Positions 23,034-36,000 of a stretch of 64,000 nucleotides of DNA are shown here, in pieces (the first letter of the stretch is position 1; each line of letters begins with the position of its first letter). Origin of the DNA: Xiphydria camelus (Eukaryota > Arthropoda > Insecta > Hymenoptera > Xiphydriidae); contig OY783201.1 in NCBI GenBank assembly GCA_963678675.1, forward strand, positions 630,001 to 694,000. The letters are read 5' to 3'. Under the pieces are notes generated by a model, which saw only the letters and a list, made by a program, of their open reading frames with translations, was not told the DNA's origin and did no database searches. Position numbers and translations under genes: made by a program.

Positions 23034-25964
23034 CTATCCAATAAATTCGACGTGGTCACAGTTGATTAAGGGAACATATTTCCCACGCATGACTGTAAAG
23101 GAAGACAATGGATGTGGAAATACTAAATTCTCGGTAGCAATTACGTTTTGCTGGGTATCTACAGGTCGTTCAATCAAATATGCATTCAATTCTTCACAAT
23201 AATTTACAGTTTCAAGATGTGAAATTATAAACAATTTCCAATTTTGATAAACAAATAAGTCGTTTATTTCTGCAAATAAAGGAAGCGAATTATCGTTACT
23301 GAATTGATATAAAATGATACTGTTTTTCTCGTACATTGTTCCATATATAACTATTTTGCTGGTTCGCATAATTTGGCATGTATCTCGTTCAGCCTCATCA
23401 ACAAATCGATTAAACAATCTTGCGTAAGGAAGATTTTTCAGCAGTAGTATAGGACCTGTTTTTACCTGATCACCTTTGTATAGAAATTTTTTTGATGGCA
23501 TTCCTGGATATGAAGCAAGTCTAGAAGATAGTCGTGCTTGATGTCGGTAGCTCAACGTGAAAGGAATGTTTTTGAAATTTCGAACGATCGGCACTAATGA
23601 TTTGAAGTATGCATGAGCAGCTTCAAATCTAAAGCACCACTGTTGTCTTGCAGGTCCAAACAATTTGATGTATCGTGGAATATGAATCATAAAATGAAAT
23701 TTTGGTGTAATCCAGTCAGAATGCAATCTACTAAATCGCAATAGAAACACTTGGATCATTCGACTTAATAAATCTATCGACTCTGTTCGGACTTCATATG
23801 CAAGACAAACGTTCATAATTTGCAGAAGCAGAATGTGACAATTAATTACATCCTTGATATCTTCCTTTTCACACTCTAATATCCATTCGCAAATTAAAAA
23901 TGGCAATATATGTGCAAGCACGAATATTTGCGATGCTTTTTGGCGTAAGGTATTGTTCTCCGTAAGTTGATCACGTTCGATGAAAGCAGGTTTATCTCTT
24001 TTAAAGTGACCATAATGGAAGCAAGTTAATTTTTCATTGAATTCATCAACTGTGAAAAGGTTATTCTGAATAATGCAGTCTCGCAATGTTACTCGGCATA
24101 TAATTTCCGCTACACCTTCAATTAAAATGTGCATACAATCCTGTGGAAGGCACATTGTAATATCAAAATTAGGTATACCCATCAACGGACTTTTTCTGTT
24201 GATTCCATACTGCTTTTGCCAGAAGTTTTTAGCCGCTTTTGTAATATTCGGTTCACAAATTGCATCAATATGTTCCTGGTGGTCGTTAGTATTACGTAAA
24301 ATAAAATTATTTTCATGAAAATTATTTTTCCACTCTTCTCTGGTCGTCATGCATGAACGACAGAGTCGATAGGCAGAAACAGACTCTTTATATCCTCCAA
24401 TCATCGCTGAAGCAGGGGTATCTCCAGCGCAAAACAAAACTGATCCTTTGAAATTTTTTATCTGACCATTGACAGTTATATTGACTCCCTCAATTTGTAA
24501 TTTGATGATATCGGAAATAAACGGTTCCAAAATTCTTTCTAGAGCGTTGAATTCTTTTAAAAATGAGGTCTTGACGACGGCCAATAGCTGAATACTATCC
24601 TTTGACGATCGTACTTCAGGATTGATATTTGCAAGGGACCAATAAAACATCGATAGTTTGTGAGTTTTTGAAGCGGCTCCTAAGGGATTCGTGACTCCAA
24701 GGTCATCATAATATAGTATAATAGCTAAGGCGTTCTCGTTATTTCGGAAAAAGTCATTTTCTCGATAATAACAGCCGTCCAGAACTGTTCGAAGAATACA
24801 TTTGTCATTGTTTGACGGGTTTTCAATGTGAAATCGGACTTCGTCGTTATTTAGAAGATTTTTTAAATTGTCAAGGAAAGGTATAATATACGCATGACGA
24901 TTGACTTCTACAAGATCTGGTATTGTGCCAAATTGCCTCTTCTTCTGTTTCCATTGAAAAGTAGCACCAATAACATGTGCTTGTGGCATTACCATGCCAA
25001 ACTTCTCAATAAGTACCTTATCGAGAGCATCTTTTGAGCATACCGAAGAATATATCGACGATGGTGGATATTCATTTCCTAAGATATTTTGATAATCTTC
25101 TAAACGAAGTAACTTTGTTTCGGGGTCACATCTCCTCTTTAATTCATCCTTTAAAGAGAAAATCATTTGTTTTCATATTTAATCTATTATTATGAGCATA
25201 ATCAAACAAATGTTTTACAAAAGTCTTACCAACAAAACTGACAAATAAGCATCTAATAAATTCGTGACGCCATCGATAAGATGATCGACAGCAGTTTGTG
25301 AAACTTTACAATTTTCGCGAATATTGACGAGGAATTTGGCCGCATGCCATTCGAGAAATTCAGATGGTAACACGACAGGCTGTGCTCTGTTTTCTGAAAT
25401 TTAAATGCACTCACATAGTATAATCTGCACACACTATTGTAGGACACAGAAAAAAAATATTTATATCGAAGAAATGTTAATTTTAAATTATAGCAAAGAA
25501 ATATTTCTTCGATTTAAAGAACATTTCTTTAATGAAAATAATATATTCCTTAAATTAAAGGATTATTCTGTAAATGAAAGATATATCTTTAAATCAAAGA
25601 AATATTCATTTGCAACTATCCAAATTTTAAACAGTGTACATCGCATACCATCGTCTTCACGTCCCACATTTTGATTATTTTCTACCTCACAGGGTATATC
25701 GGGTAAATTAACTTCTACTTCCACTAATTCTGCTTCCTGATTTATTTCGTCTCGAAATTCCGGAATATCTGGATGATTTCTACATAAATGCTGACAGAAA
25801 GATTTCCATTTTCCAAACGTGGCAGCACATCCGTTATGTACACATTTCACTCTGAACTGTGGATCGTATCGATGATGTCGAATGACATGTTGCATCAAGA
25901 GATCACTCGTTGCACAAGAAAAGAAGCACATTGTGCACGGAAAATTTTGTTTCACTCCGATCAT
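23034..25964 (-). CDS. CMC/CACTA-type transposase (three exons), copy B
   Basis: Minus-strand exons 25964-25649, 25393-25230 and 25148-23034, 864 codons, with the same sequence as the copy A transposase over every frame compared. The two C2H2-type fingers, the D308/D309, D403 and E669 core and the D497-x2-H500 motif are all present, so both copies should encode a full enzyme. A polyadenylation signal AATAAA (minus strand) is at 22937-22932. The start codon lies 531 bp from the divergent accessory gene. Confidence 0.9.
25501..25605. repeat. AT-rich inverted repeat in transposase intron 1, copy B
   Basis: Mirror of 19111-19215, with 20-bp arms and one mismatch. Confidence 0.75.
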
Positions 25965-26495
25965 ATTAATATTGTGCCATTAAAATCCAAATTTTCAATA
26001 TTATTTCCGAGCTGGCTGTACGTGTTTAGCATAAAACTGTTTAACATCGGCTGCGTTCCTATCGCCACCGGCCAAGTTCATTGGGCCGTCATATTCAACT
26101 GTAAGATAGAGCAGTGACTCCAGTAGGAGAAAGTTTCTCTACCGATAGCGTCAGGCAAGGACTTTTTTTATCCATTGTTTCCAGCCGTACTCTGGACAGT
26201 TGGTTGCCAGATGCCTTGCCTGCACAGCTTCGTTCGTAGCACGGGTCATCGCAGCCCCTTACGCGGCTTTCCGACGCCTCGGAAGATGCGCAACCCTACC
26301 AGCCTTTGTCTCCTTCGGTTTTTTTCCTCAGCAATAGCCAGTAGAAAAATGCACATTCCCACTCCTCTCTCGACTTCACCCCCAACACAATTTTGTACAT
26401 AACAGTCAGTCACCATCGACACTGCAATAAGGCAAGTCGCGCCGTCGCTGTCGCGCAAAACGCTCGTGACGCCGAGACAATCCACGTGTAAGAAA
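25965..26495. promoter_or_regulatory. Divergent promoter region, copy B
   Basis: 531 bp between the transposase start (leftward) and the accessory start (rightward). It is the mirror of 18221-18751 and relatively CpG-rich within an AT-rich element. Confidence 0.5.
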
Positions 26496-29400
26496 ATGGA
26501 AAAAAAGGCGTATTGTATAATCGGAGAACGTTGCAAATGTATTAGATACGTGTCGGAAAAAAATAAATGTGACGCTGAAGTTGTACGTGGCAAGTTATTC
26601 GAAGTGTGCAAGACGGACGCTATATTGAAAGCGATGGTGCATCACAAATCAATCGTTTTGCAAACAAAGGATCCTGACAGAGGGGATAAATTTTGCGATA
26701 TTGAAGAAGACTACGAGATTCCTGACAAAAGTGATGTTAATGTGGTTCTCATTCAAACCGTCGAAGAAATTGTGCCCGGCTCGAAGAATCGTAACGAAGA
26801 TTTCGATCAAGATGATTTGCAAAACAATTGGAACTCAATGGAAGTAAATGTTCTGTACACTGAACCTCTGCAAAGTACTTCAAATGCGACAAGTGAATTG
26901 GAAGCCTCACATTCAGTTGCGAACGTATCGGAAAAGAAGTCTGAAGATCATGCGTTGAAAAATATTTTCAAAAAAGAGGTATGTTTAATCATTTGTCATC
27001 GATGTTATGTATTCTTGTTCTTTATTATTTAATTAATCCTTAGTTGCCTTCAGTATCTTACCTTTTATTTTGTTTCATAAAGCCAACCCCCCTCCCCCCA
27101 AGATAAGGTTAGAGACTATCAAAGATGTTGGGGTGTTCTTTATTAATTGATGAGCCAGATGATTTCCGCATTTTAAAAAATTCAAATTATCAAATTTTTC
27201 TTCTGTTTATAAGAAAATTATATTCTTATAATCCCAAAAAATTAATTAGGATATAAAATATTGCCATAGTTTTGAAAATTGCTAAAATCATGAAGATTAT
27301 ATTAATTTCTACTATTTTATCGTCTCAAAGATTTTTAAAATAATTTTTCGGAACGATATCGTTGCATATTGCAGATATCAATTGAAAGCGAAGAATGTAA
27401 GGCAGGTCCAAGTGAGATAACAACTATCTCGCCAACTATTCCGTATGAAGGAGAAAAATCGCAGTCAGTGATTGCCGGGCCCGGCTCCATATTATTTCCA
27501 GCACCATTGCCACCGTTAACTTTTGATTTGGAGAAAAAATTGCAAGAAGTTGGTGTTCTGGAAGCTCAAAAGTCTTTCATGTATTTTTGGGGATCTTATT
27601 TGTGGCAAGCGACTAAAGGGGTGCCTACTAAACAAGATTACCACAATTTTGCAATGAGCATTGTTGCAGCTTATCCTTTGCTTCGCGGAGGTCACATGGA
27701 ATGTGTTAGTAAAATGCATATTATTTTTGCCTTTTATTTATTGCTCATTTTAGGATCCTTTGGACACTTATAATGTTGGCCAATAATTTTTCAAATTTAT
27801 ATATTTCTTACACTGCAGTAAACCAAACTTAATAGTTTTTGGTGATAATTTTGTACAGTATAATTGGAGAAATGTGTATATTAAATTTAATTCCCCATTT
27901 GTTTCATTCGTCCTGACGGTATAAAACTCATTTTAAACGAATATTGTAGTCACTATAATTAGTATATCTTAAGGCGAGAAATCCCTTTAAAAGCGTGAAA
28001 AATAGGTATTTTTCGGGAATTTTCCAAAAGCCACGCTTTATATAGAATATCTATTTCATTATTAATAAACCACGTATTCAACATTCCGTGCATCAACATA
28101 CCCCTCTGAAACATGGAGATGCGACGCACCGAGGCTTCGCAGTATTGTAATAACATATAGGTACTTGTATTTCTGTTTCTTCAATCCTTAAGGGAATTGT
28201 GAAAACACAACTAAGTACTTGGGTAAGAAATCATCGATCCAACATGAAGAAAAAGACTTTAAAAAGAGACTACCATGGAAAACTCAAAACGCCAGCTGAG
28301 CAAGCCATGTTAATTGACTTAAAAACGTAATCCTTACTTTTTTTAATATGGTCAATCATTAGTTATTATTTTAATTGTATTATTAGTTATTATATTATTT
28401 AAACTTATTTCGTTTTTTCTGGTAGTGGTCAACCGACAGAAACAGATATAAAAAACGCTCTCAAAGAATTAGAGAAAAAACATAAAGATAATAATACACC
28501 GCATGTAAAACGATTGTTAAAGATTACACTTTCACACCGAAGAACCTGGATTGAAAAGGAAGCCACTGGAATAGTGGATATAATTCAAAAGTATCCGCAA
28601 TTGAAGGAATATGAAACAGTATATTACTTATGAACTATAATATCTAACATACATTGAGAAAAAAAGTTTTTCAGTCAACTCAATTTTAAGGTTACGGGCG
28701 TTCAACCTTATTTATGGTCATTTGAACAAATATTCAGTTTAGGTAGCTGAATATTTAGTTAGTTCAAATAAATTTTAGTTACTTTAACAAAATATTTTTT
28801 CAGATAATTATACATTAAGTTGAGCGCCCATACCCTAAAAATTGAGTTGAATCAACTCATTTTTTCTTAGTGTATTATGCGATTTTTAGGTCGGCTTAAA
28901 TTACAAGAAATAATAGTTTTAAATTATTCGCAGATTTTTTTCGACTTCCTAAATTTGAGAAAAGTAGACGAAGGTGTGATTTTCCAAAACATCGGTCTGA
29001 TGATGCAAAATTTAAAGAAATACTTTTCCTCCGAAGCTAATTCAGAGAGGGCTGAAATTTTGTTAATGACAAAACTCGAAAATGAATTAGCAAACAAGAA
29101 GCTGAAGAAAAAATTTTCGCCTCTAATCACCGTGAGCGAGGTATGACAATAATCAAGCAATTTTTATTTTATTCAAATTTTATATAAAGGCATATTTCTG
29201 CACACAGGCGATGACATCCTCGGAGAATCATCTCGTTGGATGTAAGGACAACTCGCCACGCGCTATTATTTTTACAGCAGAGGAAAGGATAGCAACAGTG
29301 TACATCGTAGCGGATGAACACGTAAAAATCAAAATAGATAATCCTACGGCTACGAAAACTATCACTTGTCTTCTTGCTGCATATTACGTCTGGGATATAA

Positions 29401-29528
29401 GGTACCCGACCGCCTACTGTAATGTCCTGGAATACATCGATGGTGAAGTTCTGGGAACCACTACGGTAAACAAGAATTCGACAGTGCAAAAATTTCTCCG
29501 AAAACGAAATAGTATCTTGCGTAATTAA
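26496..29528 (+). CDS. Transposon accessory protein (six exons), copy B
   Basis: Exons 26496-26978, 27375-27708, 28161-28326, 28426-28618, 28871-29140 and 29208-29528, 588 codons, mirroring copy A. Exon 3 begins after ATATAG at 28160. This choice, not the nearer CTTAAG, keeps the frame through STCISVSSILKGIVKTQLS and into TWVRNHRSNMKKK. The acceptor of exon 5 (TTTTTCTTAG, ending 28870) is the terminal sequence of a nested MITE. The C-terminus is HLVGCKDNSPRAIIF to RKRNSILRN. The protein has a PB1-like N-terminus, an acidic linker and two YP-containing blocks found in SAMD3-like transposon-derived proteins. No membrane segment or enzyme motif is seen. Function is inferred only from its conserved pairing with the transposase. 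Confidence 0.82.
28652..28872. mobile_element. Nested MITE in accessory intron 4, copy B
   Basis: 221 bp, flanked by TA at 28650-28651 and 28873-28874, with ends CATTGAGAAAAAA and CACTAAGAAAAAA (11 of 13 alike). Exon 5 of the accessory gene starts at 28871, two bases inside the element. Confidence 0.75.
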
Positions 29529-29539
29529 ACCAAATAGGG

Positions 29540-29660
29540 CCAGTTGTTTCAACTTCTAGGTAAAATTTATCCTCTCGGTAAACCGCTTATTGGCTACTCT
29601 GATTGACTGATAAGCGGTTTACCGAGAGGATAAATTTTACCTAGAAGTTGGAACAACTGG
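29540..29660. repeat. Hairpin with 51-bp arms past the accessory stop, copy B
   Basis: Mirror of 15056-15176. It starts 12 bases after the accessory stop codon and would fold in the 3' UTR of a rightward transcript. Confidence 0.85.
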
Positions 29661-29874
29661 GGCCATACATAGATGTTTCTACATATATATGCGGCAGTCA
29701 CAATTTTTTAGTTTACAATCTCAAATATTTAGTTTACATGCATGTAATATATATGTAAAATATATTTTACAATAACAATAATTTTTTTATTACTTTATAA
29801 AACGCCTTCGCACTGTATATAGATAAAAGATGACCAGTAAAGGAAAACAATTCAGCTGGAAAAAAATGCAAAGT

Positions 29875-29946
29875 AGTTTTTATGGAGCATCAGAAGAGCT
29901 TTTTTTGCAGAAACAGCTCTTTTGAAGCTCCCTATAAGAAAAAACT
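29875..29946. repeat. 72-nt imperfect hairpin, copy B
   Basis: Mirror of 14770-14841. Confidence 0.55.
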
Positions 29947-29995
29947 TTTGGAATTTGATAATAGCTGCGCTATTTTCTTTTATAATCACTTTTTA

Positions 29996-30176
29996 TCTAT
30001 AATTTACTCGTTTTAAATGTGTTAAAATAACACGTTTACAATGTGTTAAAATAACACGTTTACAATGTGTTATACCGGATTAAAACGTTTTAAACGGTTC
30101 ACTTTAACACGTTTAAAACGTATTATACATTAAAACGCCAGGAAACGTTTAAAACTTAACTACAAGGATTTACACA
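29996..30176. repeat. Subterminal repeat array, copy B right
   Basis: Mirror of 14540-14720, with GTGTTAAAATAACACG and CGTTTAAAACG-type repeats. Confidence 0.75.
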
Positions 30177-30192
30177 CGTAAAGTGTGTAAAT

Positions 30193-30215
30193 ATAACACA
30201 CTTCCATTTGCAGTG
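30193..30215. repeat. Terminal inverted repeat, copy B right
   Basis: 23 bp ending TTTGCAGTG, followed by the CA target duplication. Confidence 0.95.
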
Positions 30216-33200
30216 CAGCCGCGGCGGAGAGGATGAGCGGAGCAGCGCGGCTCATCCATTCACTCCCTCTCGCTCCTTCGTCCCACCTCGTCGTTCGACC
30301 CCTCCCTCTCGCTCTTGCGCGTCGTCTCTCCTTCTCTAGCCACGAGGCACCTGTTGCGCCGAGTTTCGAGTCATCGTCGCGACGCGACGCCACCGTCTTG
30401 TATCGGCGCCGCGAGCCTGCACTCGCCGCGATGCGGAATTGGTACGACTTTTTTGATTTCGCAATAAGTGGCGGGGAGGGTAGAGGATCGTGTCGGAGTC
30501 GAATTTTGGATTCCATAACGATCGGCGATTCTTGCAATATAAATTTTGCGATAACCGGAGCTGATATACATATACTAAACGGATGCACCGGGATATCGGG
30601 GCGCGGTGCATAACGATTCCGACCCCGTAATATCGATTGGTAGCGATGATTTTCGGTGGGTGGACGAGACACGGCGTCGTAATTGGATACAAAAGAGGAG
30701 GAACACGACGAAATTAAAAAGACGTTTCGAGGGGAACGGTGGAAACTGGGAGCTCGCGTCGGCGGGACACGCACGATTTCGAATTTTACCGCGGGCGGGG
30801 GAGCCGCCCGGGGGGGAGGAACGTTCGCCCGAAAATTCGAAACTGCCAGCGCGCTCTCTAACGAGCGCCCCGCTGTCACGGGCGGCTAATAAAAGGTCGA
30901 AATTTATATTCGAATAAAAAAATTTGTCGGGACTGATTTAATTAGCGCCGATGCGAGATACCGTTCCGTAACCGGTGCATCGCGCGCCAATGGAGCGGTA
31001 TCCACGTTTTTATGGCGAGTCTCGAGTTTCCCGAGACGGGGGTTGGCGGGGCGGGAGAGAACGCGCGGAGTCCATCGTCCGTAAGAGAGTGACTTACGAC
31101 GAGCAACGACGATTTATAGGTTTATCAGGCGAAATAATTATCCGGTGGGACGGTCCGTCCGCGGACGCCGACGGAATTTATTGGAAATTAATAGGGTACA
31201 GCCGCTGTGGATAATAATTAGACACCCCACGGTTCGTCATCGCGCGCCGGCAGCCTCCCCCTTCCCCCGCCACGGAAAATTTATTCCGGCACGCCGCTCT
31301 TCAGGCGGCCGCTTTTCGGATGGCTCTCGTCCGTGGCGCGCGCACGCGCGCGCGCTCACACGATTCCCTCTGCCGCGGAGATGTACGCGCGTTGCGCGGA
31401 ATACGTTATCTTAGCGAGGGGCCCTCCTTAATTGGCGATGGCGTATTCGCGCAGGGGTTTCGTACGCGCGAGCGCGCCGGGTCCCTATTATCGTTTATTT
31501 TAATTAGTAGTAACGGCGCGCCCTCCGGCGCACGAACGGACGACGCGCTTCTGCGGCCGCGGCAGCGACGATGGCAGCGGGACGTCGCGCGACGAGGTGA
31601 CGCGCGCGAGGAGGGACTGTTGTCCTGATTGCGCGCGCGCGCGACCCCGTCAACGAAGACCCCCGTCGAGAGGAGAGGCCTCCTCGAGAGCGTCCCTCTT
31701 CGAGCGACCCGACGATATCTGATCCCGAGAGAAGCAGCTTCCGTGCAGGATTCCGTGCGCGGACGGACGCGAACGTCGGCGCTACGTGACGCGACGGTAA
31801 ATCGTCGAGGTGAAGTCGCGAAAAGGCATCGCGCGCGTCGTGTCCTCGCCCTGAGTGAGTGGCTTCCACGGTGTCTCGCTGGCGAGATAAATGAAAAATT
31901 TGACGACGGGAACGCGAGGGCCGCGAGGAGTTCGCGAAACAGAGGCTGCGGAACGTATATAGTCGAGATGCGAATTGCGAAGCTGCACGAATTGGCAAAG
32001 TACGAACCGCGCGCAAAGTATAGCGAAACGGTCTCGAGCAGAGAACGGAGCCGCAGGATCGCGACAGAGGGAGACGAAGACGGACTCCGGGAGTCCTTGC
32101 GGCGGGTGTAAAGATGGTACCGCGCTCAAGACCGAGCGTAACCCACAATTATGCAATTTAGAGCTGGCCGTGGGCTGTGATTAGCCGCAGCACTTTACTA
32201 TACGTCGACCCTCTCACCCCTCCCTCGAACGTCTATAATCCCGATAGCTGGCAGCGAACCTCTTTAATTATCGTCATGGAGGCGAGCGAGTGCCGGCGAC
32301 ACGACCGTGGGCCCAGAAGGAAGAGGGGAGGGAGATCGCTCGAGCTTATACTCGTTTCGAAGGGGATGATGACTTTTCTCTTTCAAATTTCCTTCGAAAT
32401 CGGCATCGTCCATCGCTCAGCCGCGAGTCCCCATCTTTCTCCAAACTCCAGCGTCGACGTGGTCTGCAAAAGTAAGGTTTACGTGACGCACGCGACGACG
32501 TCCAACCCTTTTCGTTCGGGCGTACCGCGCGCGCGGGAACCGAGACGCAACGTCGCGTCGTCCGTGATATATGTCCGGTACGCCGACCCGACCCGCGCGT
32601 TTCATCTCGAGGCCTCCTCTCGGCAGGCCCGACATTAGACAATTAAATCTTTTTAATCGTTTCGGTAATTGCTCCGAATTAGAGATGCCGTCCGTCCACG
32701 AACGAGCGAGGTCCCTGATTATCGTGCGTGTGTACAGGAGAGGGGGCGATGGGAGGTGACGAGAGAGAAAGAGAGCGCGAGAGGAAGACGGGAAGGGCAG
32801 TGAAGGAGGAAGGAGCACTTAGTGGAATACGCCAGTGATTATTGGCCGTGATAATGATCGAGTCGCTGCAGTTGTCTATGGCGTGATTGTAGGTCGCGAG
32901 ATCCTTAGGCCATGCGAGGGTGGTTATTAGGAGCGACCGGTTCCATCTCTCGAAGCACTTCGAGCGCGCGAGAGGGCCTTTCGTATACGGTGTCTTCTCG
33001 CTTCTCTCGTCTCTCTCTTTCGAGGTGGACCGCGAAACATCGTCCCCGTTCCCCTCCATCTCCGTGGGGCCCGAAGCGGAGCACGCGTTACGAAAGAACG
33101 CTCTCCTTCGCCCGATATTCCGACGGGCGATCTTCGAGGGGAGTCCAGCCGGTGGTGGTGGCGGCGACGACGCGCGGACTTCGAAGAAACTGCTGCTGCG

Positions 33201-36000
33201 GCTCGGTGGTACCCAAAGCGCACCCCCGAGAGACAATATAATACCCCGCAATTAAGCCGGAGCGATTAAAAGTGGATTTTAATTGGCTGAGAAGCGCCTT
33301 GAGAAGAGCGGACGCGAGAGCGCGTGCGCGAGACCGCGGAGATAAATCTTCCTAACGTGTAAGTAGTAACTAGTAACCGATTCACATTTATACGACTGCC
33401 GTGAGATATTAGCTATTATAAAGAGTTACGACCAGTCCCTCTCGCTACGGGGTAGGAACGAGCGTGATCGCGCTTCGTGAGTTATGCCGCGAAACCCGCT
33501 CGTTTCGATTTCCAAAACGAAGGTGGGAGGCGCGATTGTATACCCCGCTGTATCCGACGACGCTCTATCGTGTCCCAGTGAGAGAACTCTAACGTTTCTT
33601 CCCGACTCGTCCCGCGTAAAGGCGAACGCTTCGAACCCATTATATGTATACGCTCCAGCTGCATCGCCACTTCGTCCCGCATAAATAAACATGCGGATGA
33701 GCGCGCGTTGTGAAAATTTGTCTTTTCTGCGGACGATCCTCGCCGGAGGGTGGACACGCGAGGATCGCGCGCGCCGTTAAAAACGCTCGGAATGGAGACT
33801 CGCATTTTTTCGGCATGGTATATTTAGGGTACGAAAATAGCCCAGAATTTGGAAACAGATCTCGGACGACCCTCGACACGAGCGAAAGGAAAAATCGGCC
33901 GGGGATTTAACCAGAACCAGGGTAGGACGGTTTGTCCTAAACGTTGCAACCGCAAATCGCGGAGTCGTCGATACGCGAGACTTCACCCCGAAATTATACG
34001 CATTTCCACGCATTTTATTCGAGCACGATAGTCATTATGTCTTTTGGCGGAGCCCCGGGGACGACCCTGGCTTGGTGATTACGATTTTGGGACGGTGCGC
34101 CGCCGCCCCGGAGACCCGGACTCGAAACGGTCTTAAACGCCAAATTATACGTATGCTGAGTGGCGCGATTCAAATTATTATCATCTCCCCCAAACCGGAA
34201 TGCCCTTCCGAGAAAGATTATACGATCGTTCCGCGTCGCTCTCTTTCCTCATTTGAATGTGATTTGGTCTAACAGTGGTGCGCATCGGATCCCGCGCGCC
34301 CGAATTTCCATTTCCAGTTCGTCCTTACGCGTCATTTTTCGAAGAATTCGTATAAAAGTTCTTCCCGATTTTTTTTGGCTCGCCCTTCAAAAATCATACT
34401 TATTACGACTATCTCGCGCCCGTAAACGAAGGGACGAGTTATTCGTGGGTCCTGAAATACCATAGAATCCTTGAATTATCCTTAATGCTTTAATAAGTTC
34501 CGGTGAAAAATTTAAGTTTCTTAGCGAAGGGTGAAATATTCCCAAATTATATCGAAACGATAGAGCCGGATCTCACTGCGCGCCATAAAGAGGGAAGAAA
34601 AGGAGACGCAGGCTCGCGTTGAGAATCCCTGAAAGGATAACGCAGACGGTATCTTAAAACAAAGCGTGCACCCTGGTACCAACTGGTCGCTGATGGCCCT
34701 CGGAATCGTCGGTGATTCCCCGTGCGTTAATACGTTATTAATTTGAATGCGCGCGCGATGAATCATTTAGGGGGTGATTACCGCATCCCGCCAGAGCGCC
34801 TCCTTCGCGTCTTACGAAAGAGCTGACCCCATCCGAAATGATCGTGATAAAATACGAAATTGCTCGACGAATGGCGCGCGTGTGCGTTTCCTCGGTGGTA
34901 TAATCGGCGGGCGAGAGAAACGAAGGAGGTTTAGGGGCGGTTTTAAGGAGCCTACCAGAGGCCGCTACATATCCGAATGCCTAGCAGACGCCCGAAGCGC
35001 ACGCGCATTCTTTCCGTTCGAGACTTCAACCCCGTCATAAGCCGCGGTATCACCTCGGGGGTAGGACCGTCGCCGAGGAACATTCCTGAAGCCTGCAGGA
35101 CGGACAGACGGACAGATGGGAGTTTCGTGTGGGTGGGTCGAACGACCTCCTCAGGCTGTACGGTCTTTGTATGCCGGCGACGGCGGTCTCTTCGCGTTCC
35201 TGATACCTTCTCCCTTCTTCCACGGACTCCCGAATCATTGTAATTAGGATTGACTCTCGACGAGGCGCCGCGTGGATAGCCGAGAGGGATAGTTCAGCCG
35301 AAGATATCAGCGTGGAATTCACTCTCGAGCGGTGAAGTCGTCACCCCGATACTCGAAGGTACGGGGAAGTGGTAACTTCGCCGGAATTACCGAAATCTGT
35401 CCGAGCCGCGGGAAGTCTTCTCAACCCTCGAGAGTCGGGGGAGCCCCGAGCAACTTTTTCGGACGAATCGGTCGTTATTACACACCACCGCGCGCCTCCC
35501 ACGAACTCACTCGAATGTTACGTTTCGTTTCTCCGCTATTATTCCCCGAAACGGCCGCTCTTATAAATCGATTAGGTATCGAGCGCGTTATCTGGGCGGC
35601 GCTTCCAATTAACTTGACTTTTTTTAAATGAAAATTTCAAGGGGATCGTTTTTGGTTGGTTTTCAATCCAAAAATTACCTCGCGGTAATTTCTGTTCGAT
35701 GCGAGCGAGCACGGCTGTATCGCGGGGCGATTGCCCGCGGGGAGAGCGTCGCGTCGGATCGCCGCGCGCCAGATGAGAAAGCGAAAATTGAAGGGTACTT
35801 CTCAATGGAGCTTACCTCGTTGTCCGTCGCTATACCAATTGGGTCGTCTTCTTCGTAAGGTTTTTTATACCCTGGAGATACGTTGTTTGGATAACGTAAA
35901 TTTATTGTTTAAATTAAACATGACGAGGTCATATCTACAGAAGAAGTACGAAGTTATAAGTTATTATGCGGTACATAGTGTGACATCGGTACGATAATAA
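30216..36000. other. No gene recognised
   Basis: GC-rich host DNA with short, arginine-rich frames on both strands. No domain, RNA gene or repeat family was recognised. (CG)n runs occur near 31341-31356 and 31628-31642. Confidence 0.6.

Larger units (their letters stand above)
22551..30215 (-). mobile_element. CMC/CACTA-like DNA transposon, full-length copy B (inverted)
   Basis: A 7,665-bp reverse-complement copy of the element at 14501-22165. Each position x here pairs with 44,716 minus x there, with no net indel, and all compared ORFs are identical. It is flanked by CA on both sides (22549-22550, 30216-30217), a different 2-bp target duplication from copy A. That indicates a separate insertion and not a simple inverted duplication. 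The gene content is the same: transposase on the minus strand, accessory gene on the plus strand. Confidence 0.93.

Noticed and set aside
26246..26611. A 121-codon frame in the divergent promoter region (mirrored at 18105-18470)
   Set aside because: It lies antisense to accessory exon 1 and across the promoter region, with no splice logic or homology.
28190..28200. Acceptor CTTAAG for accessory exon 3
   Set aside because: With the phase of exon 2 it leads to a frame that soon stops; the upstream ATATAG acceptor at 28160 keeps the conserved frame.
30160..30879. A 239-codon minus-strand frame across the copy B end
   Set aside because: It runs out of host DNA into the terminal repeat, is arginine-, proline- and serine-rich, and other frames are open too. 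It is GC-rich chance.
31504..32148. A 214-codon minus-strand frame
   Set aside because: Arginine- and serine-dominated, overlapped by frames on both strands, and without a domain or splice context.
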